64,000 bases of DNA from Halomonas icarae. Its GTDB lineage: Bacteria; Pseudomonadota; Gammaproteobacteria; Pseudomonadales; Halomonadaceae. Every line of letters begins with the position of its first letter. The first letter of the stretch is position 1. Positions 57,088 through 64,000 of this stretch are shown here, piece by piece. The stretch lies in assembly GCF_009901955.1 (NCBI RefSeq), contig NZ_WUTS01000001.1:1055034-1119033 (forward strand), read 5' to 3'. The notes under the pieces are model-generated. The model made no database searches. It saw only the letters and a program-made list of their open reading frames with translations, and was not told the origin of the DNA. Made by a program: the position numbers and the translations under genes.

Positions 57088-58998
57088 CTATACCTGGCGC
57101 GCTTCACTGGCGGCACCGACGTCATGGGCCTGCATGGCCTCATGAATCTCCTCGAGACTCGCCGGGTCATCGATGGTGGAGGGAATCGAGTATTCCTTGC
57201 CATCGGCGATATTGCGCAACAGCTTGCGCAGGATCTTGCCCGAACGCGTCTTGGGCAGGCGATCCACCACCAGCACCTGCTTGAAGCAGGCAATCGGTCC
57301 GATCTTCTGCCGCACCAGGGCGATCAGCTCCGTCTCCAGCTCAACCTCCCGCCCATCGAAGCCATCCTTCGGAATGACCAGACCCACCGGCAGTTGCCCC
57401 TTGAGCGCATCATGGATACCGATGACGGCACACTCTGCCACGGCGGGGTGGTCGCCGACGACCTCCTCCATCTCGCCGGTGGAGAGGCGATGGCCGGCCA
57501 CATTGATGACATCATCGGTGCGCCCCATGATGAACAGATAGCCGTCCTCATCGATATAGCCGCCATCCCCGGTCAAATAGTAACCCGGGTAGGCTGCCAT
57601 ATAGGCCGTGTGAAAACGCTGGGGATCCCCCCACACCCCCGTCAGGCAGCCCGGCGGCAGGGGCTGTTTGATCACCACGCTGCCCTGGGCCATGGGCGCC
57701 ATGGACTCCCCTTCACGGTCGAGGATCTGCACGTTGTAGCCTGGTACCGGCACGGTGGCACTGCCCGCCTTGGTGGGCATGGGCTCGAGGCCATGGAGGT
57801 TGGCGGCGATGGGCCAGCCGCTCTCGGTCTGCCACCAGTGATCGATGACCGGCACGTCGAGCAGATCATCCAGCCAGTGGAAGGTCGGCGGGTCGAGGCG
57901 CTCCCCCGCCAGGAACAGCGCCTTGAGACTCGAGATATCGTGCTGCGCCAGCAGCTTGCCGTCCGGATCCTCCTTCTTGACGGCACGGAAGGCCGTCGGC
58001 GCGGTGAAGAAGCTCTTCACCCGATACTCCTCGATGATCCGCCAGAACGCCCCGGCATCCGGGGTCTTTACCGGTTTCCCCTCATACACGACGGTGGTCG
58101 CCCCGCGCAGCAGCGGCGCGTACACGATGTAGGAGTGACCGACCACCCAGCCCACATCCGACGCCGAGAAGAATACCTCGCCCGGTGCCACGTCATAGAT
58201 CACGTCCATGGAGTAGTTCAGCGCGACCGCATAGCCACCGGTATCGCGCACTACCCCCTTGGGCTTGCCCGTAGTACCCGAGGTGTACAGAACATAGAGG
58301 GGATCGGTACCCTTCACCGGCACACAGTCGGCGGGCGTCGAGGTCTCGATGAGCGTCGCCCAGTCATGGTCGCGCTCACCCAGCTCGGCGAGATGCTGCT
58401 CGCGCTGAAAGATCACGCAGGCATCGGGCTTGTGGGCACTCTGCTCGATGGCCGTGTCGACGATGGGCTTGTAGGGCAGGACCTTGCCTACCTCGACGCC
58501 ACAGGAAGCGGCCACCACCACCTTGGGCGTGGCATCTTCGATACGCACCGCCAGCTCGTGGGGCGCGAAGCCACCGAACACGACCGAGTGCACGGCACCC
58601 AGCCTGGCACAGGCATACATGGCGATCAGAGCCTCGGGCACCATGGGCATGTAGATCACCACCCGGTCGCCCTTCTCGACCCCCATCGCCTTGAGGGCGC
58701 CGGCGAACCGCGCCACCTGGTCACGCATCTGGCGATACGTCAGCGTGCGCTTGCTGTCGGTCACCGGCGAGTCCCATAACAGGGCCGGCTGATCCCCCCT
58801 ACCCTGCTCGACATGATGGTCGAGTGCGGCATACGCAATATTCAGCTCGCCATCACCAAACCAGCGGGCATGACTGGCCTCATCGTACTCGAGGATCCTC
58901 TCAGGCTTCTTGAACCAGGGAATGCGGCGAGCCTGCTCGGCCCAGAAGGTTTCAGGTTGCTCGATCGAACGACGAAATTCATTGGCGTAGGTATTCAT
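57088..58998 (-). CDS. prpE: Propionyl-CoA synthetase
   Basis: AMP-forming acyl-CoA synthetase of 636 residues. Adenylation motifs: LYTSGTTGKPKGVVRDTGGY (core), WWQTESGWPI, YYLTGDGGYIDEDGYLFIMGRTDDVINVAGHRLST (in part) and the C-terminal PKTRSGKILRKLLR with the lysine that Pat enzymes acetylate. Length and the sequence SDVGWVVGHSYIVYAPLLRGATTVVYEGKPVKTPD (in part) fit PrpE better than acetyl-CoA synthetase. No prpBCD genes are near. The start at 58998 follows ACAGGAG. Confidence 0.9.
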   Translation of the reverse strand: MNTYANEFRRSIEQPETFWAEQARRIPWFKKPERILEYDEASHARWFGDGELNIAYAALDHHVEQGRGDQPALLWDSPVTDSKRTLTYRQMRDQVARFAGALKAMGVEKGDRVVIYMPMVPEALIAMYACARLGAVHSVVFGGFAPHELAVRIEDATPKVVVAASCGVEVGKVLPYKPIVDTAIEQSAHKPDACVIFQREQHLAELGERDHDWATLIETSTPADCVPVKGTDPLYVLYTSGTTGKPKGVVRDTGGYAVALNYSMDVIYDVAPGEVFFSASDVGWVVGHSYIVYAPLLRGATTVVYEGKPVKTPDAGAFWRIIEEYRVKSFFTAPTAFRAVKKEDPDGKLLAQHDISSLKALFLAGERLDPPTFHWLDDLLDVPVIDHWWQTESGWPIAANLHGLEPMPTKAGSATVPVPGYNVQILDREGESMAPMAQGSVVIKQPLPPGCLTGVWGDPQRFHTAYMAAYPGYYLTGDGGYIDEDGYLFIMGRTDDVINVAGHRLSTGEMEEVVGDHPAVAECAVIGIHDALKGQLPVGLVIPKDGFDGREVELETELIALVRQKIGPIACFKQVLVVDRLPKTRSGKILRKLLRNIADGKEYSIPSTIDDPASLEEIHEAMQAHDVGAASEARQV

Positions 58999-59284
58999 GG
59001 CGCTCCTGTCACGATTCAGTGCAAATGATTGTTGACACTGTAATGCACAGGCTTCCAGGATCCCTCATACAATAGGCTAACTTTCGACGAAAGACGCAGG
59101 AGATGGAGTTCTATTGTCAACAACTTCCCACAATACGCGGATGGTGATCCGTGAAAAAACGCTGTCTCAACGCCCACAGGCGACAAGAAGTAGTCTATGC
59201 TTGAGCAAAGCATGATATACCGTCACGGCGCTTGTCAGCGCTCGATACACTCTCTCCACTTAACATGCAGCGCGGGGACATGCC

Positions 59285-59611
59285 ATGAAAACTCCCAGCC
59301 GCGAGGCAGCAAGACTCATCGAAGCGGGGAGTGGCGCCATTGATCGCGCCACCGCCCTGCTCAAGGCGATGGCCAACGACAATCGGCTTCGCATCCTCTG
59401 TCTGCTCGACGCGGGTGAAATGTCGGTGACCGAGCTCAACGGGCATCTGGCATTGAGCCAGTCGGCGCTCTCACAGCACCTCGCCATCCTGCGTCGCGAG
59501 GAGCTGGTCTCGACCCGACGCAGCTCTCAGACCATCTACTACTCGCTGCAGGGTGACAGCGTCAGGTCGATCATCGCCACTCTCGTTGACCTAGGCCTGG
59601 CAGATCGCTGA
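59285..59611 (+). CDS. ArsR-family winged-helix regulator
   Basis: DNA-binding protein of 108 residues. ALLKAMANDNRLRILCLLDAGEMSVTEL (in part) and the recognition helix SQSALSQHLAILRREELVSTRR are typical of the ArsR/SmtB fold. It lacks the CxC/ELCVCD metal motif and has only one Cys (in RILCLL), so it may sense redox, sulfide or nothing metal-like; BigR/YgaV-type sensors usually have a second Cys that is missing here. The 286-base gap upstream separates it from divergent prpE and holds no gene. Confidence 0.9.
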   Translation: MKTPSREAARLIEAGSGAIDRATALLKAMANDNRLRILCLLDAGEMSVTELNGHLALSQSALSQHLAILRREELVSTRRSSQTIYYSLQGDSVRSIIATLVDLGLADR

Positions 59612-59638
59612 TATCCAAGGATCAGGCACTGCGTCTTT

Positions 59639-59664
59639 AGGCCGGAGGGGCAAGCCTCTGGCCT
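59639..59664. terminator. Hairpin between convergent arsR-type gene and sohB
   Basis: AGGCCGGAGG and CCTCTGGCCT pair over 10 bp (one G-U on the plus-strand RNA) with a 6-base loop. No T tract on either strand. Confidence 0.5.
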
Positions 59665-59673
59665 GGGGCTCAA

Positions 59674-60723
59674 TCAGCGCTTCTGCCAGAGGCTGGCATC
59701 CAGCGCCTGGGCACCACGCAGCAGCGTCTGTTCTACACCGGCGGATACCGCCGCACCAAGCCGTTCGGCCAGCCGGCGTGAAGGCTCCAGCTTGACCCGT
59801 ATCACCCTGGCCTCCTGCATGCGCTCTGCCAGATAGGCCTCGCTGGTGCCCAGAGCATCGACCAACCCCCTGTCGAGGGCCTCACTGCCGTACCAGATCT
59901 CGCCGGTGGCGATCGCCTCGATATCAAGCTCGGGCCGGCGCTCTGCCACATGGCGCTTGAACAGCTCGTGGGTCCTCTCCAGATCATCGATGAACTTCTC
60001 GCGCCCCTCATTGGTATTCTCACCGAGCACCGTCAGGGTGCGCTTGTAGCGTCCGGCGGTCAGCACCTCGACATCGATATCGTGGCGCTTGAGCAGACGG
60101 TGCACATTGGGCACCTGGGCCACCACACCGATCGAGCCCACCACTGCCAGTGGTGCTGCCCTCACGCTGTCTGCCCCACACGCCATCAGGTAACCACCGC
60201 TTGCGGCCACCTTGTCGATACAGACCGTCGTGGCCAGTCCCGCGTCACGCAGGCGGTCGAGCTCGGCGGCGGCCAGACCATAGGCATGCACCAGGCCACC
60301 CGCAGACTCGAGGCGCACCACCACTTCGTCTCCCGACTCGGCTGCCGCGATGATCGCCGAAATCTCTTCGGCGAAGCGGTCGGTCCCGCTGGCTCGAATA
60401 TCCCCATGGAAGTCGATCAGCCAGACCGTCGACCGGCGCTCCTCTCCCTCATGCTTATGAGACTTGCCGGCCTTGGCCTGCTGCTTGTCCTCGCGACGAA
60501 AGGCCTTGAGCAGGCGCTTGCGGGCCCCCGGCTCGCTGGCCGCCAGCCGCAATCGCCGCTTCCTTTCGTCACGCCCCCGATTGAGTTCCACGAGCTTGAG
60601 CCGTGAGTCGCTGCCCGCCTCCTGTCGCAATCTGGCCACCACCGCGACTGCGAGCCCGACCACCAGCACCACACTCAGCAACTGGACCAGAAACAGTCCG
60701 ACGTCCGCCAGCCACTCTCCCAT
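59674..60723 (-). CDS. sohB: Inner-membrane peptidase SohB (S49 family)
   Basis: Membrane-anchored protease of 349 residues. The start at 60723 gives MGEWLADVGLFLVQLLSVVL, one signal-anchor helix. After a basic helical linker come the S49 motifs WLIDFHGDIRASGTDRFAEE, VVVRLESAGGLVHAYGLAA, DKVAASGGYLMACGAD with the serine nucleophile, and VGSIGVVAQVPN; LTAGRYKRTLTVLGENT holds the general-base lysine region. SohB cleaves membrane or signal-peptide remnants near the periplasm. The upstream region carries an unusual 18-bp repeat. Confidence 0.93.
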   Translation of the reverse strand: MGEWLADVGLFLVQLLSVVLVVGLAVAVVARLRQEAGSDSRLKLVELNRGRDERKRRLRLAASEPGARKRLLKAFRREDKQQAKAGKSHKHEGEERRSTVWLIDFHGDIRASGTDRFAEEISAIIAAAESGDEVVVRLESAGGLVHAYGLAAAELDRLRDAGLATTVCIDKVAASGGYLMACGADSVRAAPLAVVGSIGVVAQVPNVHRLLKRHDIDVEVLTAGRYKRTLTVLGENTNEGREKFIDDLERTHELFKRHVAERRPELDIEAIATGEIWYGSEALDRGLVDALGTSEAYLAERMQEARVIRVKLEPSRRLAERLGAAVSAGVEQTLLRGAQALDASLWQKR

Positions 60724-60758
60724 CAATGCCTCCCTAGCGACCCGGAGCCCTGTACACG

Positions 60759-60803
60759 ACAACAGCTCTGTAAATAACAACAGCTCTGCGCATCACAACA
60801 GCT
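60759..60803. repeat. Three ACAACAGCT repeats with exact 18-bp period
   Basis: ACAACAGCT occurs at 60759-60767, 60777-60785 and 60795-60803, each start 18 bases from the last; the first two copies also share the next CTG. They lie 36-80 bases upstream of sohB and 70 bases before the SCP2 gene, in a gap between divergent genes. Confidence 0.85.
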
Positions 60804-60872
60804 AAGGCCCGCTTGATTAAAACAGTTGTTTGAAATACGCTCACGCCATCCCCCAACCCGCAGGAGTCTCAC

Positions 60873-61184
60873 TTGAGCCAGTCTACCCTCGACACCCTGA
60901 CGTCTCGCTTCGACCCCCAGGCCGCCAGCGGCATGGATGAGGTCTTCCAGTTCCATTTCGACGATGCCGAGAGCCACTACCTGGTCATCCAGGATGAGTC
61001 GCTGAGCGTCGAGCAGGGGGAACACGACGCCCCCTCCGTCAGCTTGACCATGAGCACCGCGACACTCAAGGGCCTGATGACCGGCGAGGTCAACGGCATG
61101 ACGGCCTTCATGACCGGCAAGCTCAAGGCCACCGGCAACGTCATGCTGGCCACCAAGCTGACCAGCCTGTTTCCCGGCGAATAA
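60873..61184 (+). CDS. SCP2 sterol-transfer-domain protein
   Basis: Small cytoplasmic protein of 103 residues that is entirely an SCP2 lipid-binding domain: DEVFQFHFDDAESHYLVIQD, SVSLTMSTATLKGLMTGEVNGMTAFMTGKLKATGN (in part) and a C-terminal LFPGE. The start is TTG at 60873, with CAGGAG six bases upstream and no in-frame ATG that would fit, so this seems a true TTG start. Such proteins probably bind lipids or acyl-CoA; the ligand is unknown. Confidence 0.88.
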   Translation: MSQSTLDTLTSRFDPQAASGMDEVFQFHFDDAESHYLVIQDESLSVEQGEHDAPSVSLTMSTATLKGLMTGEVNGMTAFMTGKLKATGNVMLATKLTSLFPGE

Positions 61185-61221
61185 CCGCAACTCTCCGTCC
61201 CAGTCGAGCCCGTCGCTGAAC

Positions 61222-61992
61222 TTAGCGGGCCGCCACCTCGGCCAGATGTGTCTCGATCAGGGCCCGTGAGATCGAGTAGAGCGGAGGCAGCTGAGGTAGC
61301 TGGCGTGGAGAGAACCAGGCGGCATCGGCGATCTCCACGCCATCGATGCGGATGCGTCGACTGGCCGCCTCGGCGAAGAAGCCGAGCATCAGGGCGTGGG
61401 GAAACGGCCAGGCCTGGCTGCGAAAGTAGCGAATCCTGCCTACGCTCACCCCCACTTCCTCGAAGATCTCGCGGCGCACCGCCTCCTCTGCCGACTCCCC
61501 GGGCTCGATAAAGCCTGCCAGGGTCGAGTAACGCCGTGGTGGAAAGCGCGGACTGCGCGCCAGCAACAGCGACTCCCCATGCGTCACCAGAGTGATGATA
61601 CAGGGCGAGATGCGAGGATAGTTGCGGTGCCCGCAACCGTGGCAATGCATGGCAAACTCGGCATCGAGACGGGCCGCCGGAGCGCCGCATCGACCGCAGA
61701 AGCGATGGTTGCGTAGCCAGGCGGCCACCTGCAGCGAGGTCGAGACCAGCCCGAAGCGCGACTCCGGCAGCCGCGCCAGCCACTCACGCCCGCTTGGCCA
61801 GTCATCGCCCGCCTCGGCCTCGAGAGAGAGCGCCACCGGCACGTCATGCCAATAGCCCAGCGGCTGCATCTGCTCCGTCCAGGGAATGACCGGCTGCAGG
61901 ACCCCGCCGTCGGGCGCTGGCGCGATGCACCCTTCGGCAAGTCGAATCACATGGCCTTCTCGCGCCTCGAGGGGGAGTTCGCGACGCAGCAT
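61222..61992 (-). CDS. nudC: NAD+ diphosphatase NudC
   Basis: Nudix enzyme of 256 residues that hydrolyses NADH and removes NAD caps from RNA. A zinc ribbon is formed by CGRCG and CHGCG; the Nudix box is GFIEPGESAEEAVRREIFEE (start) VGV; and the NudC-specific SQAWPFPHALMLGF (SQPWPFPxS type, with Ala and Ala/Leu changes) follows. The start at 61992 overlaps the dnaQ stop by one base (TGATG). Confidence 0.93.
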   Translation of the reverse strand: MLRRELPLEAREGHVIRLAEGCIAPAPDGGVLQPVIPWTEQMQPLGYWHDVPVALSLEAEAGDDWPSGREWLARLPESRFGLVSTSLQVAAWLRNHRFCGRCGAPAARLDAEFAMHCHGCGHRNYPRISPCIITLVTHGESLLLARSPRFPPRRYSTLAGFIEPGESAEEAVRREIFEEVGVSVGRIRYFRSQAWPFPHALMLGFFAEAASRRIRIDGVEIADAAWFSPRQLPQLPPLYSISRALIETHLAEVAAR

Positions 61993-62732
61993 CAGTGCAC
62001 AATCCCTTTCACGCCATCCCACAGGCACTCACCCGCCGCCTCGCGGATGCTTGCCAGCTTCTTGCGATGGGCGGCCAGCTCCTGGTCGCTTGGCGTCGAC
62101 ACGCGCAGCTGCCCCGCCGCTATCGATACGGGGCGATGCTGGATGCCGGCCTTTCTGCCCCCCTCCGCATTCATGGAGGCGTCCAGAAGCAGGGCGGTCT
62201 GGCCACCGGTCATCGCCAGATAGACCTCAGCGAGGATCTCGGCATCAAGCAGGGCGCCGTGGAGGACCCGGTGACCGTTATCGATCTCGTAGCGCTTGCA
62301 CAGCGCATCCAGGTTGTTGCGCTGGCCTGGATGCTTGTCGCGTGCCAGCTGCAGGGTATCGAGAATGCGACAATGCTCCGCCACCGGCCCCAGCCGTGGC
62401 TCGCCGCGCGAGGCGTTGAGCATGGTCAGCTCATGGTCGATAAACCCCACATCGAAGGGAGCGTTATGGATGACCAGCTCGCCACCCTCGATAAAGGCCC
62501 AGAACTCATCCGCGATCTCCGCGAACAGTGGCTCACCGGCAACCCGTTCATTGGTGATGCCATGCACCGAGATCGCCTCCTCCTCGATCTCGCGCTCGGG
62601 GTTGATGAACTGGTGGTAGGTACGCCCGGTCAGTCGGCGATTGACCATCTCCACCGCGCCGATCTCGATCAGGCGGTGGCCTTCCCTGGGGTCAATGCCC
62701 GTGGTCTCGGTGTCCAGAATTATCTGACGCAT
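61992..62732 (-). CDS. dnaQ: DNA polymerase III epsilon subunit
   Basis: Proofreading 3'-5' exonuclease of 246 residues. Exo motifs: ILDTETTGIDPREGHRLIEIGAVE (in part), HNAPFDVGFIDHEL and the HxD motif HGALLDAEILAEVYL. After the exonuclease, QTALLLD sits where E. coli epsilon has its clamp-binding segment. It follows rnhA by 10 bases in the same direction, unlike the divergent arrangement in E. coli. Confidence 0.95.
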   Translation of the reverse strand: MRQIILDTETTGIDPREGHRLIEIGAVEMVNRRLTGRTYHQFINPEREIEEEAISVHGITNERVAGEPLFAEIADEFWAFIEGGELVIHNAPFDVGFIDHELTMLNASRGEPRLGPVAEHCRILDTLQLARDKHPGQRNNLDALCKRYEIDNGHRVLHGALLDAEILAEVYLAMTGGQTALLLDASMNAEGGRKAGIQHRPVSIAAGQLRVSTPSDQELAAHRKKLASIREAAGECLWDGVKGIVH

Positions 62733-62742
62733 CACATCTCCC

Positions 62743-63210
62743 TCACGTCTGCTGGCGGTGGCTGTCGATGGCCTCATTGGCAAGCGCATCGGCGCGCTCA
62801 TTCCCCGGATGACCGCTATGCCCCTTGACCCAGTGCCACTCGATCTCGTGGCGGTGGGTCTCCTCGAGCAGCTCCTTCCACAGCTCGGCATTCTTGACCG
62901 GCTGTCGACCGGCCGTCTTCCAGCCCCGCTTGACCCAGCCATGGATCCACTCGGTGATGCCGCGGCGCAGATACTCTGAATCGGTCCATAGCGCCACACG
63001 ACAGGAGCGCTTGAGCTCGCGCAGTGCCATGATCGCCGCCATCAGCTCCATGCGATTATTGGTGGTGCGCGCCTCGTAGCCATTCAGCGTTTTCTCATGC
63101 GGTCCGCTGATCAGCAGCGACCCCCAGCCACCGGGTCCCGGATTGCCACGACAGGCACCATCGGTATAGATAGTCACCGACGGCGTACCGCCGGCCTCTG
63201 AGTCACTCAC
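62743..63210 (-). CDS. rnhA: Ribonuclease HI
   Basis: Enzyme of 155 residues that cleaves RNA in RNA-DNA hybrids. The acidic active site is visible in [49 protein letters not shown] and [17 protein letters not shown]. It overlaps the upstream methyltransferase gene by 8 bases. Confidence 0.96.
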   Translation of the reverse strand: MSDSEAGGTPSVTIYTDGACRGNPGPGGWGSLLISGPHEKTLNGYEARTTNNRMELMAAIMALRELKRSCRVALWTDSEYLRRGITEWIHGWVKRGWKTAGRQPVKNAELWKELLEETHRHEIEWHWVKGHSGHPGNERADALANEAIDSHRQQT

Positions 63211-64000
63211 TCTCTGTCATCCCTCTCTCTTGAACCGTCAGCTGTCGAGCCACCCTGTGGTCGGGCTCCAGACGGGCCGCCCCAAATGCCGCCCCTCCCA
63301 GCGGAGCAGTAAAACGTAATCCACTTCTTCGGGTCTCGATCAGCTGCGGACGGCGCTGAGCCTGGATCATGTAACTGTCACCCAATGGCAGGTTGTAGCG
63401 ACGTCCCAGCGTTTCGAAGAGCGCATTACGGGGCAGGCGTCCCGGCAGGTGAAAAGCGCAGTAGTCTACCCGTTCGATCTCGAAGTCGACAAACGCCAAC
63501 CAGTCGCGCAATCGGTTGGGAGAGCGCCACTGACCACGCCAGGGAAGTCGCTGGCGACGCGCGGGTGATAGCCGTCCCATGGCCATGGGAGACAACGGCA
63601 TCCAGCCGAAGAGAATGAGCCGCCCCTCATCGGCGGTGATGCGTGCGGCCTCCTGCAGCATGTGATGCGGATCGGGCGCCACCTCGAGCAGGTGATGGAC
63701 AACCACCAGGCTCAGGCTGTCGTCGGGCAGTGGCAGGGCATCGGGCGAGCAGACCAGCGTCGAGGCCCCCTGGGCCAGCTCTCGCGTGGGCGCCCACTGC
63801 ATCGCGTGGCGTACCGGACACATGTCGGCCAACACGCTGCCAAATCCCAGCTCGAGACTGTGCATGCCGAAGAGCCGCTCACAGACCGGCCCCAGGCAGG
63901 CCCTTTCGGCACACCGTATGGCTTCACCCGTCGGTGTGGACCAGAAGCGCTGGCCTTCGCGATACAGTGCCGCCAGCCGCTGGGCACCCCTGTCGGTTGA
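63203..64000 (-). CDS. SAM-dependent methyltransferase (5' end outside window)
   Basis: The open frame runs without a stop to the right edge, so the start lies beyond it; an internal Met at 63865 would cut off the SAM-binding loop and is not the start. Visible motifs: [12 protein letters not shown] (SAM loop), [40 protein letters not shown] and [31 protein letters not shown] (in part). This is the class-I methyltransferase often encoded between gloB and rnhA in gammaproteobacteria; its substrate is unknown. First visible gene of a methyltransferase-rnhA-dnaQ-nudC operon. Confidence 0.85.
   Translation of the reverse strand, partial: STDRGAQRLAALYREGQRFWSTPTGEAIRCAERACLGPVCERLFGMHSLELGFGSVLADMCPVRHAMQWAPTRELAQGASTLVCSPDALPLPDDSLSLVVVHHLLEVAPDPHHMLQEAARITADEGRLILFGWMPLSPMAMGRLSPARRQRLPWRGQWRSPNRLRDWLAFVDFEIERVDYCAFHLPGRLPRNALFETLGRRYNLPLGDSYMIQAQRRPQLIETRRSGLRFTAPLGGAAFGAARLEPDHRVARQLTVQERGMTESE

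Noticed and set aside
56935-58779. A 614-codon open frame on the plus strand opposite prpE
   Set aside because: It is rich in His, Gly and Arg with no recognisable domain, and the minus-strand frame encodes an obvious PrpE. High GC with few stops explains it.

Overview
The window is chromosomal DNA of a GC-rich, moderately halophilic gammaproteobacterium, most likely of the Halomonadaceae (Halomonas sensu lato). The best evidence is a complete ectABC ectoine cluster (7760-10202) whose proteins look very close to those I recall from Halomonas elongata. The housekeeping genes (gor, metH, pdxH, dnaQ-rnhA, tus genes, yccA next to a tRNA-Ser) are also typical of aerobic gammaproteobacteria. Genes cover nearly the whole window. 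I see no rRNA, CRISPR array, insertion sequence or prophage.

Layout. 1-4957 (minus): a peptide-type ABC importer, binding protein to second ATPase, cut by the left edge. 5177-7384: beta carbonic anhydrase and glutathione reductase. 7385-10275: ectABC with a promoter-bearing leader, a hairpin between ectB and ectC and a strong distal hairpin. 10474-13844: a three-gene cassette of a retropepsin-like lipoprotein, an inactive-transglutaminase/7TM protein and a RimK-like ATP-grasp ligase. 13910-15621: zur-like regulator, stand-alone hisI, yidD and sufE. 15649-18082: a divergent pair of a tyrosine recombinase and a KfrA-like coiled-coil DNA-binding protein, sharing an AT-rich repeat region and lying between sufE and nfuA. 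19057-31742: metH, a MATE pump, sulfite reductase plus DUF934, arsC-wrbA-DUF2069, cytochrome c' facing cytochrome b561, azlCD and pdxH.

31852-35681 holds a Pat-type protein acetyltransferase divergent from a histone-deacetylase-family enzyme, a possible reversible acetylation module. 35761-47930 is a membrane-bound periplasmic formate dehydrogenase region: XRE-cupin regulator, fdhD, DUF3305, DUF3306, a polyferredoxin, a TorD-like chaperone, a small Tat protein, fdhABC, and then DUF1244, moaB and moeA for molybdenum cofactor. 47917-52220 (minus) carries acpH, tusDCBE for tRNA 2-thiolation, a BI-1/YccA protein, a Nudix hydrolase, yaeQ and tRNA-Ser(UGA). 52307-64000 carries a CvrA-type antiporter, an orphan SsuA/ThiY-like binding protein, an esterase, yhhQ with a probable preQ1 riboswitch over its ribosome binding site, prpE, an ArsR regulator, sohB, an SCP2 protein, and a methyltransferase-rnhA-dnaQ-nudC operon that runs off the right edge.

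The items most worth following up are the retropepsin/7TM/ATP-grasp cassette beside the ectoine genes, the recombinase-KfrA pair with its repeat array, the preQ1 riboswitch candidate, the acetylase/deacetylase pair, and an exact 18-bp-period triple repeat upstream of sohB. All family calls were made by reading motifs; no database search was run.
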